64,000 nt of DNA, taken from the NCBI RefSeq assembly GCF_008369165.1, contig NZ_VOBA01000001.1, positions 1 to 64,000 on the forward strand. Direction: 5' to 3'. The notes below the pieces were generated by a model. It saw only the letters and a list, made by a program, of their open reading frames with translations. It did no database searches and had not been told where the DNA came from. Shown here in pieces: positions 45,085 to 53,929 of the stretch. The stretch is from Dietzia sp. ANT_WB102 (GTDB lineage: Bacteria > Actinomycetota > Actinomycetes > Mycobacteriales > Mycobacteriaceae). The translations under genes and the position numbers were made by a program. Numbering within the stretch: the first letter of the stretch is position 1; each line of letters starts with the position of its first letter.

Positions 45085-47430
45085 CTAGCGGGCGGTGCGG
45101 GGCATGCCGAGGCCGCCCATGCAGGTCAGTTCGCGCATGACCTCGTTGACGCCGCCGCCGAAGGTGATCACCACGTTGCGCTTGTTCATCATGTCGAACC
45201 AGCGCTGCAGTACCGCGGTGTCGGGGTCGGTCGGATCGCCGAAACGGCCGAGGAGTTCCTCGACGATCCGGCCGACGTGCTGGATCTTCTCCGTGGAGAA
45301 GACCTTGGAGGCCGCGGAGTCGCCCATCGACGGGTTCTCTCCCATCGAGGAGACCTGCCAGTTGAGCAACTCGTTGAGCCGGACGATCGCGAAGATCTCC
45401 GCGAGCCCGCGCCGCACCTCGGGGCGGTCCAGGTGGCGGATCCCGTCGGGGCCGGTGCCTCGGGCCCAGGCGGCCAGCTCGTCGTAGTAGCCGCCGGGCC
45501 GCCCAGCGGGTGCGAGCATGACGCGCTCGTGGTTGAGCTGGGTGGTGAGCATCTTCCAGCCGCCGTCGACCTCGCCGACGACCATGTCGGCGGGCACGCG
45601 CACGTCCGAGTAGTAGGTGGCGTTGACGTGGTGCGCACCGTCGCAAGTGATGATCGGCGTGAACGAGAAACCGGGATCGGTGGTGTCGACGATGAAGATC
45701 GTCAATCCCCGGTGCCGGGAGTCCGGAGTACCGGTGCGGGCGGCCAGCCAGATGTAGTCGGCGTGATGCCCGCCGGTCGTCCACATCTTCTGCCCGTTGA
45801 TGATCCAGTCGCCGGTGGCCTCGTCGCGCTTGGCGGTCGTGCGCAGGGCGGCCAGATCGGTGCCGGCGTCGGGCTCGGAGTACCCGATCGCGAAGTGGAT
45901 CGAGCCGTCGAGGATGCCGGGCAGGAACTTCGCCTTCTGCGCCTCGGTGCCGTACTTCTGCAACGTCGGCCCCACGGTCTGCAGCGTGACCGACGGCAGC
46001 GGCACGTCCGCCCGCGTGGCCTCGTTCGTGAAGATCTGCTGCTCGATGTGCCCGAAGCCCTTGCCTCCGTACTCGGTGGGCCACCCCACGCCCAGCCAGC
46101 CGTCGCGACCCATGCGCTTGATGATCTCGGCGTAGGTGTCACCGTGGCGGGTCGTGGCAATGTCCGCGGCCTCCTCCGGCGAGATGAGCGTCGAGAAATA
46201 CTCGCGCAGCTCGGCCTGGAGTGCCCGCTGCTCGGGCGTGAGGTCGATGAACGCACCGTCGGAAGCCGCGTCGGCGTCGGTGACGGCAGGAGCCACCTGC
46301 TCGACCGGGTCGGCGGCGACCGCTGCTCCGACCGCGTCGAGGTGCAACTGCGCGCCGCCGACGAACCGGGCCAAGTCCTTGACCGCCGAGGAGAACCGGA
46401 ACATGGGGTAGGTGACGTCCACCCCGACTCCGCCGTGCAGGTGGTGGAGGATCTGGACCGCCCGCGGTCCCTCGGCCGCCAGCCAGTAGGCGCCGATCGT
46501 CGGGTCGGTCTCGTAGCGGTCGCCGGGTCCGGCCAGCCCCTCCGAGACGCGCCACGCCACCGACTGCGCGATCACGTGGAGCGTCTGCGACACGATGTAG
46601 ACGTCCGCGAGCTCCTGCTGGACCGCCTGGAACGACCCGAGCGGCTTCCCGAACTGCACCCGGTCCTTGAGGTAGCCGGCCGTCATGTCCAGCGCGCCGG
46701 CAATGAGACCGTCGCCGTGCGCGATGCAGGCCGACAGGACGAGACGTCGGAACACCTCGAGGACGGGCTCTGACCCCGAGCCGCGCAGCACGTCGTCGTC
46801 GTCGACCGGGGTGGCCTCGAACCGCATCGCGTACTCGGGCACGCCGAGGGAGCCGAGGGTGGGGGTCAGGGTGACCCCGGGAGCGTCGGGGGCGACGACG
46901 ACGAGGGCCGCACCCTCCGGCGTGGACACCGGCACGAGGACCGAACTGGCCTGGGCCGCGTACCGCACGGAGGTGGCGGTCCCCGTCAGCGTCCCGGAGT
47001 CCAGCCGCACGGTGGGCTCGAGCGGCAGCGGGGTGCCGGGCTCGGCGACGGCGGCGGTGAGGATACGGCCGTCCTCGATGCCCTCGAGCAACCTGGCCTG
47101 CTGCTCGGCGGTGCCGAGCGCGACGATCGGCGCGACGCCCAGACCGAGAGTCTCCAGGGCCGGGATCACCACACCGGCACGTCCGACCTCCTCGAGCACC
47201 ACCGCGATGTCAGCAGCCGTGAGGTCGTCCCCCCCGAGCGCGGCCGGCAGGCCCAGGGAGAGCAGCCCCGAATCGGCGAACGCCGCCCACAGTCGCTCGT
47301 CGTAGCCAGCGTCGTCGACGCTGCGGCTGGGCAGCGCCGTGAGCAGTTCCTCGGCGGGGGCGGCCGTCGACAGTGCGCCGGCCACCGCCTCGGCGACGGC
47401 GGTCTGGGTCTCGGTACGGGTGAAGTCCAC
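45085..47430 (-). CDS. ChsE1-ChsE2 fused acyl-CoA dehydrogenase
   Basis: A 781-residue protein made of two acyl-CoA dehydrogenase units. Residues 1-370 resemble short FadE28 (ChsE1): the SEP motif is degraded, with RVQFGKPLGSFQAVQQELADVY at 257-278. A 25-residue Ala/Asp-rich linker follows. Residues about 396-781 resemble FadE29 (ChsE2), with YSEPDAGTDLA (517-527) and INGQKMWTT. In M. tuberculosis these are separate genes in the same order (chsE1 then chsE2) and form an alpha2beta2 enzyme that oxidises 3-oxo-pregnene-carboxyl-CoA. Here the order is kept in one chain. GTG start at 47430, AAGGA upstream. Confidence 0.85.
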   Translation of the reverse strand: MDFTRTETQTAVAEAVAGALSTAAPAEELLTALPSRSVDDAGYDERLWAAFADSGLLSLGLPAALGGDDLTAADIAVVLEEVGRAGVVIPALETLGLGVAPIVALGTAEQQARLLEGIEDGRILTAAVAEPGTPLPLEPTVRLDSGTLTGTATSVRYAAQASSVLVPVSTPEGAALVVVAPDAPGVTLTPTLGSLGVPEYAMRFEATPVDDDDVLRGSGSEPVLEVFRRLVLSACIAHGDGLIAGALDMTAGYLKDRVQFGKPLGSFQAVQQELADVYIVSQTLHVIAQSVAWRVSEGLAGPGDRYETDPTIGAYWLAAEGPRAVQILHHLHGGVGVDVTYPMFRFSSAVKDLARFVGGAQLHLDAVGAAVAADPVEQVAPAVTDADAASDGAFIDLTPEQRALQAELREYFSTLISPEEAADIATTRHGDTYAEIIKRMGRDGWLGVGWPTEYGGKGFGHIEQQIFTNEATRADVPLPSVTLQTVGPTLQKYGTEAQKAKFLPGILDGSIHFAIGYSEPDAGTDLAALRTTAKRDEATGDWIINGQKMWTTGGHHADYIWLAARTGTPDSRHRGLTIFIVDTTDPGFSFTPIITCDGAHHVNATYYSDVRVPADMVVGEVDGGWKMLTTQLNHERVMLAPAGRPGGYYDELAAWARGTGPDGIRHLDRPEVRRGLAEIFAIVRLNELLNWQVSSMGENPSMGDSAASKVFSTEKIQHVGRIVEELLGRFGDPTDPDTAVLQRWFDMMNKRNVVITFGGGVNEVMRELTCMGGLGMPRTAR

Positions 47431-47457
47431 GGGGATCAGTCCTTAATGGGGTGAAGG

Positions 47458-49629
47458 TCAGTCGCGGGGCAGGCCGAGGATGCGCTCGCCCACCACGTTG
47501 AGCAGCACCTGCTCGGTGCCGCCGGCGATCGACAGGCAGCGGACCATGAGGAACTTGCGACCCTGCTCAGTGAACTCGACGCCGCCGGTGCCGGTGAGCT
47601 GCAGACCGAACTCGGCGATGTCCTGACGGTGACGCACGCCCACGATCTTGCGGACCGAGGACTCGGCGCCCGGACCGGACCCGGCGAGACTCCGCAGTGC
47701 CGTGCGCAGGTCGAGGAGGTTGCCGACGACGCCGTCGGCGACGTGCTTTCCGAACTCATCCAGCACGAGCGCGTCGTCGGTGACATCGGCGGCCTTGATG
47801 AGGCCGATGATCTCCTCGGCAGCGTCGCCGAGGGAGGAGCCGCCGCCCATGGCCACCCGCTCGTTGGCGAGGGTGGTCCGGGCGATCTTCCAGCCGTCGT
47901 TGACCTCGCCGACCTGGAACTCGTCCGGGACGAAGAGGTCCTCGAGGTAGACCTCGTTGAACAGGGCCTCGCCCGTGATCTCGCGCAGCGGCCGGGTACG
48001 GATGCCCTCGGAGCGCATGTCCACGAGGAAGTAGGTGATGCCCTTGTGCTTGGGGGCGTCCTTGTCGGTCCGGGCCAGGCACATGGCCCAGTCGGCCTCG
48101 CGCGCCAGCGAGGTCCACACCTTCTGGCCGTTGAGCTTCCAGCCGCCCTCGACCTTCTCGGCGGTCGTGCGGAGCGCGGCCAGGTCGGAGCCGGCACCGG
48201 GCTCGGAGAACAGCTGGCACCACTTGACCGCGCCGGCCATGGTGTCGCGCACGAGAAGATCGGCGTGCTCCGGAGCGGCCTGGAGAACGGTCGGGACGGC
48301 CCAGCCACCGATGGTGATGTCGTGGCGGGTCACGCCGGCGGCCTCGAGCTCCTCGTCGATGAGCAGCTGCACAGCCGGGCTCGCGCCGAGGCCCCAGGGC
48401 TCGGGCAGGTGCGGCATGAACAGGCCGGTGTCGGCCAGGGCCCGCTTGCGCTCGTCGCCGGAGACGGCCGCGACCCGGGCCACCAGCTCGCGGATCTCCT
48501 CGCGCTTGGCGTCGATGCCCTCGATCTCCGACAGGTCGATGTCGAGGTGGCGGCGAGTCCCGGCCAGGGTGAGCTCGGCAAGCGCGCGCCGCCAGCGGGC
48601 CGCGCCGCCGATCGCCTGGCGCAGTGCGCCCGCCCGCCGCATGTAGAAGTGCGCGTCGTGCTCGAAGGTGAAGCCGATCCCGCCGAGGATCTGGATGCAG
48701 TCCTGGGAGTTACGCACGGCGTTGTCGAAGGCCAACGCCCCGGCCACGGCGGCGGCGACGGGCAGCTCCGAGTCCGCAGCGAGCAGATCCTCGGCGGCCA
48801 CGGCGGCGTCCCACGCCAGCGCGCGGACCTGCTCGGTCCGACAGAGCATGTCGGCGGCGAGGTGCTTGATCGACTGGAACGAGCCGATGGTGCGGCCGAA
48901 CTGCTCGCGAATCTTGGCGTAGTCGACCGCGGTGGCGAGCGTGTAGTCCGCGACGCCCGCAGCCTCGGCGGCGGCCAGGGTGACGAACAGTTGGTGGACG
49001 TGGTCGGTGGTGACGCCGTCGAGGATGCGGTCGGCCGGGATGGTCACGTTCTGCAGGCTGACGCGGCCGATCGAGGCCGAGATGTCGTACGGGGTCGACG
49101 GGGTCACCGTGACGCCCTCGGTGCCCGCCTCGAGCAGGGCCCAGCGAGTGGCGCCGTCCACCTCGACGGGCAGCAGCACGCCACCGTCGGGGGTGCCCCC
49201 GTAGACGACGCCAGGATCGCCGGTGACCGGCCCCGACCCGTCCAGGGTCGCGGTACCGATGCCCAGGCACACGCCCACGGGCAGGCCGCCCTCTGCGAGC
49301 GTCTCGCCGAGCGCTTGCGCGACGGCCCCTCCCGCGCGCGAGACCAGCACGCCGGTCAGCGCCGTGGACAGGATCGGCCCCGGCGCCATCCGCGCGGCGG
49401 CCTCCTCGAGCATGCAGGCCAGATCGACGATCTCGGCGCCGGCACCGCCGTGCTCCTCCGCGATCGCGACTCCGAAAAGGCCTAGCTCGGCGAGCTGGGG
49501 CCACAGCGCCTTCCAGGCTTTCGGATCGTCCTCCTGGGCGCGTACCGTGGCCACGGGGTCGGCGGACTTGGCCCAGGCCTTGATCGAATTCTGGATCTCG
49601 GTCTGATCTGGGGTAGTGGCGATACTCAC
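47458..49629 (-). CDS. fadE34: Acyl-CoA dehydrogenase FadE34 (ChsE3-like)
   Basis: A 723-residue two-unit acyl-CoA dehydrogenase, length as FadE34 (711). The N-terminal unit (about 1-340) has YAKIREQFGRTIGSFQSIKHLAADML and GGIGFTFEHDAHFY; the C-terminal unit has [22 protein letters not shown] and the AGGTEQVLLNVVGERILGLPRD end. FadE34 acts on C24 side-chain CoA esters. The GTG at 49629 has GAGGAG eight bases upstream. It is divergent from kstR, as in M. tuberculosis, and heads a five-gene operon down to ltp2 under two KstR boxes. TATATT (49699-49704) is a possible -10. Confidence 0.88.
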   Translation of the reverse strand: MSIATTPDQTEIQNSIKAWAKSADPVATVRAQEDDPKAWKALWPQLAELGLFGVAIAEEHGGAGAEIVDLACMLEEAAARMAPGPILSTALTGVLVSRAGGAVAQALGETLAEGGLPVGVCLGIGTATLDGSGPVTGDPGVVYGGTPDGGVLLPVEVDGATRWALLEAGTEGVTVTPSTPYDISASIGRVSLQNVTIPADRILDGVTTDHVHQLFVTLAAAEAAGVADYTLATAVDYAKIREQFGRTIGSFQSIKHLAADMLCRTEQVRALAWDAAVAAEDLLAADSELPVAAAVAGALAFDNAVRNSQDCIQILGGIGFTFEHDAHFYMRRAGALRQAIGGAARWRRALAELTLAGTRRHLDIDLSEIEGIDAKREEIRELVARVAAVSGDERKRALADTGLFMPHLPEPWGLGASPAVQLLIDEELEAAGVTRHDITIGGWAVPTVLQAAPEHADLLVRDTMAGAVKWCQLFSEPGAGSDLAALRTTAEKVEGGWKLNGQKVWTSLAREADWAMCLARTDKDAPKHKGITYFLVDMRSEGIRTRPLREITGEALFNEVYLEDLFVPDEFQVGEVNDGWKIARTTLANERVAMGGGSSLGDAAEEIIGLIKAADVTDDALVLDEFGKHVADGVVGNLLDLRTALRSLAGSGPGAESSVRKIVGVRHRQDIAEFGLQLTGTGGVEFTEQGRKFLMVRCLSIAGGTEQVLLNVVGERILGLPRD

Positions 49630-49702
49630 TGGTGGGCTCCTCGACACGGGCGGGGTTGCGTACTGGGCGCGGGTCGTTGACCCACGCACTCCACGCCCAA
49701 TA

Positions 49703-49716
49703 TAGAACGTGTTCTA
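49703..49716. promoter_or_regulatory. KstR operator box 1, fadE34/kstR
   Basis: TAGAACGTGTTCTA fits TnnAACnnGTTnnA fully with perfect AAC/GTT and TAG/CTA arms. It overlaps the TATATT -10 candidate of fadE34. Confidence 0.92.
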
Positions 49717-49730
49717 GGTAACGTGTTCTA
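49717..49730. promoter_or_regulatory. KstR operator box 2, fadE34/kstR
   Basis: GGTAACGTGTTCTA keeps all fixed positions except the first T. It abuts box 1 with a 14-bp centre-to-centre distance, so two repressor dimers could bind side by side and control both directions. Confidence 0.82.
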
Positions 49731-49828
49731 GAATGCACCAGCAGGGTCCGCAATGCCACCCGGACACCTCCCGGGATCGCCAGCTGATCCCGCGGTACCG
49801 ATCCGACCAGCGCAGAAGGTTCGCTTCC

Positions 49829-50563
49829 ATGAACAAGAGCTCGACCGAGACCGGTTCCGCCACCGCCGCGTCGGACCCCGCCCTCCGGAGCGACGAACCC
49901 AGCACGTCGTCGCAACGGGAACGCCGCCGTCGAATCCTGGACGCCACGCTGGCTCTGGCCGCCAAGGGCGGTTACGAGGCGGTGCAGATGCGGGCCGTCG
50001 CGGAGAAGGCGGAGGTCGCGGTGGGCACCCTCTACCGGTATTTCCCGTCCAAGGTTCACCTGCTCGTATCCGCGCTCGCACGAGAGTTTCGCCGACTCGA
50101 CCAGCGCACTGAGCGGTCGGCCCCGCCCGGCGACACCGCGCAGGAACGGATGAAGGTCGTGGTGGACATGATCACCAAGTCCATGCAGCGCGACCCGAAC
50201 CTCACCGAGGCCATGACGCGCGCCTTCATGTTCGCCGACGCCTCCGTGGCCAACGAGGTCGAGGAGGTCGGCTTTTACATGGACCGGATCCTCGCCCGCG
50301 CGATGGCCCAGGGCACCCCGGACGAGGTGCAGCTCACGATCGCCCGCGTCGTCTCCGACGTGTGGATGTCCAACCTCGTGGCGTGGCTGACCCGCCGCTC
50401 ATCGGCCGCCGAGGTCTCCAACCGGCTCGGCCTGACCATCGATCTACTGTTGGGAAGCGATGACTCCCCCCGTCGGGCGCGGATGCACTCGGCTATCGGG
50501 AACGGCAACGACTCCGACAAGACTGACGGCGATCCGGCCGTGGGTACCGCCCCGGACGCTTGA
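49829..50563 (+). CDS. kstR: TetR-family repressor KstR
   Basis: A 244-residue TetR regulator. The DNA-binding domain (about 31-80) reads RERRRRILDATLALAAKGGYE and AVAEKAEVAVGTLYRYFPSK, nearly the same as mycobacterial KstR; the ligand there is a 3-oxo-4-cholestenoyl-CoA. The ATG at 49829 has AAGG about ten bases upstream. A leaderless ATG at 49733, right behind box 2, is possible and would add 32 residues. The C-terminal 40 residues are polar and longer than in M. tuberculosis. It represses the boxes found at hsaA/kshA, hsaE/kstD, fadD19 and fadE34. Confidence 0.92.
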   Translation: MNKSSTETGSATAASDPALRSDEPSTSSQRERRRRILDATLALAAKGGYEAVQMRAVAEKAEVAVGTLYRYFPSKVHLLVSALAREFRRLDQRTERSAPPGDTAQERMKVVVDMITKSMQRDPNLTEAMTRAFMFADASVANEVEEVGFYMDRILARAMAQGTPDEVQLTIARVVSDVWMSNLVAWLTRRSSAAEVSNRLGLTIDLLLGSDDSPRRARMHSAIGNGNDSDKTDGDPAVGTAPDA

Positions 50564-50626
50564 TTCCGCCCGCCCCGCGACTTTCGGCCGAGCCTTGGCG
50601 GGTGGCGAGAGAGGGAGCGTCCGGCG

Positions 50627-51868
50627 TCAGGGCACGACGATCGTCGGGACCGTGCGAACCGGGCCGGACAGGTCGGCGACCCACCGCAGCGGGCCACCGG
50701 CCGGGTCCCAGTCGGTCAGCAGATCCGCGACCTTGCCGGTCATCTCGCGACTCAGGCGAAGGAAAGAGGTCTCGGGCTGGTCGTCGACCTCCCCGAGAAT
50801 CAGCCACCATGCCCAGGCGACGGCCCCGGCGTTGGCGACAAAGTCCGGCAGCACCGCGATCCCGCGAGCCGTGAGGTCGAGTTCCGCGTCGGTAGTGGTG
50901 GCGGAGTTGGCCGCCTCGACCACGATCGGCGCGGTGACCTCCCCACAGTTCTCGGCGGTGATCGCGTACGAGACCGCGGCCGGGACGAGTACGTCGACGT
51001 CCATGCCGAGGATCCGGTCGCGGTCCAGCCGCTGCACCCGGGCGGGAACGGCGGCGCGATCGATCTCCCCGAACCGGTCGCGCGTCGCCAGTAGCGCCGG
51101 GACGTCGAGCCCTGCCGGGTCGTAGAGGGTGCCGGCTGCGTCTGCCAGGGCGACCACGCGCATTCCCGCCTCGTGCAGGTACCACGCTGCGCCGCCACCC
51201 ATCGTGCCCACACCCTGGATCGCCACCGAGGTGCGTTCCGGATCCCATCCGCGGACGTAGGCCGCAGCCAGGCATGCCTGCGCGACCCCGTAACCACCGA
51301 TGACGTCCCCCAGCAGCCCGCCCGGAACCTCGGCGTTCAGCCCACGGAAGATCCGGTCTGCGGTCGCGGTGGGGCCAGCCGACCGCTCGATCGCCGCATG
51401 ATAGGACTGCCGCATCCCCAGCCGGGTGAACACCTCGTCGATCAGATGCTGCGTGACGCCCAGATCCTCTGCGGTGACCCAGTGACGGTCGAGGAACGGC
51501 CGCATGGCCTCGAAGAACCGCCCCAGCACCTCGACCGCGCGAGGGTCCTTGGGGTCGAAGTCGATGCCGCCTTTGGCCCCGCCGACGGGCAGGTCGAACG
51601 CTGCGGTCTTGCGGGTCATGCCTCGGGCCAGGTCCTCGACCTCGCGGAGGGTGCACCCGGCGCGCATGCGGGTTCCGCCGGTGGCCAGGCCCCCGACGAG
51701 GGTGTCGACGACGAGGTAGCCGCGCGCCCCGGTCTCATCGTCCTCCCAGTGCAGCCGCAGGTACGGTTCGCGGCTGGGCCGGGGGGCGGTCTCCGGCGCG
51801 GCAGCGGGCACGGTCTGTGGGACCGTTCCGGTGTGACCGGTGGTGCCCGGGATCTCGATGGACGTCAT
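50627..51868 (-). CDS. Glu/Leu/Phe/Val dehydrogenase family protein
   Basis: A 413-residue amino-acid dehydrogenase. The substrate domain has GGTRMRAGCT and the catalytic Lys in PVGGAKGGID; the NAD domain begins AIQGVGTMGGGAA. It reversibly deaminates an amino acid to the 2-oxo acid with NAD(P)H; the sequence does not tell which one (Leu/Val type is likely from the size). The ATG at 51868 has GAGGAGG upstream. The 30-residue Pro/Ala/Thr-rich N-terminus is extra. It has no steroid signature and opens a different metabolic region. Confidence 0.8.
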   Translation of the reverse strand: MTSIEIPGTTGHTGTVPQTVPAAAPETAPRPSREPYLRLHWEDDETGARGYLVVDTLVGGLATGGTRMRAGCTLREVEDLARGMTRKTAAFDLPVGGAKGGIDFDPKDPRAVEVLGRFFEAMRPFLDRHWVTAEDLGVTQHLIDEVFTRLGMRQSYHAAIERSAGPTATADRIFRGLNAEVPGGLLGDVIGGYGVAQACLAAAYVRGWDPERTSVAIQGVGTMGGGAAWYLHEAGMRVVALADAAGTLYDPAGLDVPALLATRDRFGEIDRAAVPARVQRLDRDRILGMDVDVLVPAAVSYAITAENCGEVTAPIVVEAANSATTTDAELDLTARGIAVLPDFVANAGAVAWAWWLILGEVDDQPETSFLRLSREMTGKVADLLTDWDPAGGPLRWVADLSGPVRTVPTIVVP

Positions 51869-52008
51869 GGTGCTCGCCTCCTCGGCGACCTCGTCCGTCG
51901 GCTGGTCCGACGGCGTGTCTCCAGCATGGGATCGAGCGCTCGACCGGTCCAGCGAGACTTCATGGACCGGACCATTCACTTTTCCTGCACGGTGTGCCCG
52001 CGGACTCC

Positions 52009-52014
52009 TACGCT
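52009..52014 (+). promoter_or_regulatory. -10 element of the leaderless lysR gene
   Basis: TACGCT is followed by six bases and the ATG at 52021. Confidence 0.5.
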
Positions 52015-52020
52015 CGGGCT

Positions 52021-52932
52021 ATGGAGCCGTCACTGCACCGACTGCGACTGCTCAACGAACTGGAGCGCCGTCGCACCGTCACCGCGGTCGCCGCCGCACT
52101 CGGCTACACGGTGTCGGCTGTCTCCCAGCAACTGTCGTTGCTCGAGCGCGAAGCCGGGACTGCCTTGTTCGAGAAGAGGGGGCGCGGGCTCGCGCTGACC
52201 GAGGCCGGTCTCGTATTGTCCGGGCATGCGCGGACCATTCTGGCCGCGGTCGAGGACGCCAGTTACGCCATGGAGTCGGCCCGCGCGGGCGTCGGGACCA
52301 CGCTCTCGGCCGGGGTGTGGGCGTCGGTGGCGTCCACGCTGTTGCCGGCCGGGATCCGGATTCTGTCCCGGGACCACCCGGGCATCGTGGTGCGAACCCG
52401 GGAGCTGGCGCCGGAGGATACGACCGGCGCGGTCCGGGACGGCTCACTCGATCTGTCGTTCGTGCTGGACTACTCGAGCTACGCCATGGCGGACGTCTCC
52501 GACCTGGTGCGGGTGCCGGTCGCGAGGGAATCACTGCACGCGGTGGTGCCCCGCGATTCGATGGACTCGAAGCGCGTGTCGTTGGCCGACCTGGCCGCGG
52601 CGCCGTGGGTGCTCGCGCATCCGCGTTCGCACTTCGGCCGCGCGGTGCGGATCGCCTGCCGCGAAGCGGGGTTCGAGCCCGAGGTGCGACACGAGGCCGG
52701 GGAGCAGTCCACGGCGCTGGCCCTGGTCGCCGCAGGCCTCGGCGTCACCCTCGTGTCCGACCTGGGCTTGAGCACCTACCCGGCGGACGTGGAGGTGCTG
52801 CCACTGACCGACGACCTGTCCAGGACGGTGTCGATCACCTACCGCCGACGCGACGCTCGCCGCCGACCGCTCCAGGCGTTCGTCGAGGCCTTCGCCCTCG
52901 CAGCCCGTGAGGTGGGCCTGGGCCCGGTCTGA
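52021..52932 (+). CDS. LysR-family transcription regulator
   Basis: A 303-residue LysR regulator. The winged helix (about 1-60) contains RRTVTAVAAALGYTVSAVSQQLSLLEREAGTALF and the co-inducer domain begins at about 88 (SAGVWASVASTLLP). The conserved C-terminal VAAGLGVTLVS segment is present. LysR genes usually control the gene across the divergent promoter: here that is the amino-acid dehydrogenase at 50627-51868. It also converges with ectD. Effector unknown. Confidence 0.82.
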   Translation: MEPSLHRLRLLNELERRRTVTAVAAALGYTVSAVSQQLSLLEREAGTALFEKRGRGLALTEAGLVLSGHARTILAAVEDASYAMESARAGVGTTLSAGVWASVASTLLPAGIRILSRDHPGIVVRTRELAPEDTTGAVRDGSLDLSFVLDYSSYAMADVSDLVRVPVARESLHAVVPRDSMDSKRVSLADLAAAPWVLAHPRSHFGRAVRIACREAGFEPEVRHEAGEQSTALALVAAGLGVTLVSDLGLSTYPADVEVLPLTDDLSRTVSITYRRRDARRRPLQAFVEAFALAAREVGLGPV

Positions 52933-52953
52933 CCGACGACGTCGATACAGGGC

Positions 52954-53817
52954 TCAGGGCCTGCGCGCGAGGAAGTCCGGCCGGGGCGGGGTACCGGCGA
53001 ACGGCTCGGTCAACTCGTTCTCGACGCTGTTGAACACGATGAACACATTCGCCCGCGGCAGCGGCGTGATGTTGCCACCCGACGCGTGCAAAGCGTTGCA
53101 GTCGAACATCGTCATGGAACCCGCACCGCCGGTGAGGACGTCGAGACCGTGGCGCTCATACATCTCGGTGATGTGCTCCTCGGACGGCACCCCGATCTTC
53201 GGCGCCGTGGTCACCAGCGATTCCTTGTAGTAGTCCTCCGGCGTCTCGCCCGCGCACTGCACGTAGTACCTGTGCGTGCCCGGCATGATCATCAGGGGAC
53301 CGTTGTAGGTCTCGTTGGGCGTCAGCGCGAGCGACGCGCTGCACGCGCGCGGCCGGGGCATGCCGTCCTCGGCGTGCCAGGTCTCGAAGTCCGAGTGCCA
53401 GTAGAACGCCCCGCCGGCGAATCCGGGCTTGTAGTTGAGTCGGCTCTGGTGCACGTACACGTCCGAGCCGAGGATCTGCTGGGCCAGGTCGATCGCACCG
53501 GACTGCTCGACGGCCTCCCACACCACCTCGCTCAGGGCGTGGACGTCGAAGACCGAGCGGACGGCCTCGCTGCCCTCCTCGCGGATGATCCGGGGATCAT
53601 CGGCCATCTGCGGGTCCGCCCCGATTCGGTCGATCTCCGCCAGGCAGGCGTCGATCTGCCGACTATCCAGCGCACCCTCTCGCTGGACGTATCCGCGCTC
53701 GGAAAACCGGAGAACCTCGGGATCCTCGGTCCGGCCCCACACGACGGGGTCGCGGCGCTCGACGATCTCCGGACGCCCACTCACGCGGGTCAGGTAGTCA
53801 TCAACGGCAACGGTCAC
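52954..53817 (-). CDS. ectD: Ectoine hydroxylase EctD
   Basis: A 287-residue Fe(II)/2-oxoglutarate dioxygenase. Iron ligands His141, Asp143 and His244 are present, with the EctD signature around 139-155 (WHSDFETWHAEDGMPR) and HQSRLNYKPGF before it. It converts ectoine to 5-hydroxyectoine, an osmo- and heat protectant. No ectABC genes lie in the window, so ectoine must be imported or made elsewhere. GTG at 53817 follows AAGGAG. It follows the hydroxyacid dehydrogenase on the same strand. A PhyH-type hydroxylase for a related substrate is the alternative. Confidence 0.83.
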   Translation of the reverse strand: MTVAVDDYLTRVSGRPEIVERRDPVVWGRTEDPEVLRFSERGYVQREGALDSRQIDACLAEIDRIGADPQMADDPRIIREEGSEAVRSVFDVHALSEVVWEAVEQSGAIDLAQQILGSDVYVHQSRLNYKPGFAGGAFYWHSDFETWHAEDGMPRPRACSASLALTPNETYNGPLMIMPGTHRYYVQCAGETPEDYYKESLVTTAPKIGVPSEEHITEMYERHGLDVLTGGAGSMTMFDCNALHASGGNITPLPRANVFIVFNSVENELTEPFAGTPPRPDFLARRP

Positions 53818-53929
53818 TACGTCTCCTTTCTCTCCTCAGCCTTGAAAAACCCAGGCTGACTCGGGAAAGCGAGGGGTGCCGCCCCTCGCGACGCCGACCG
53901 TATCGGCGTCCGATGGAGCGGACAACCAG

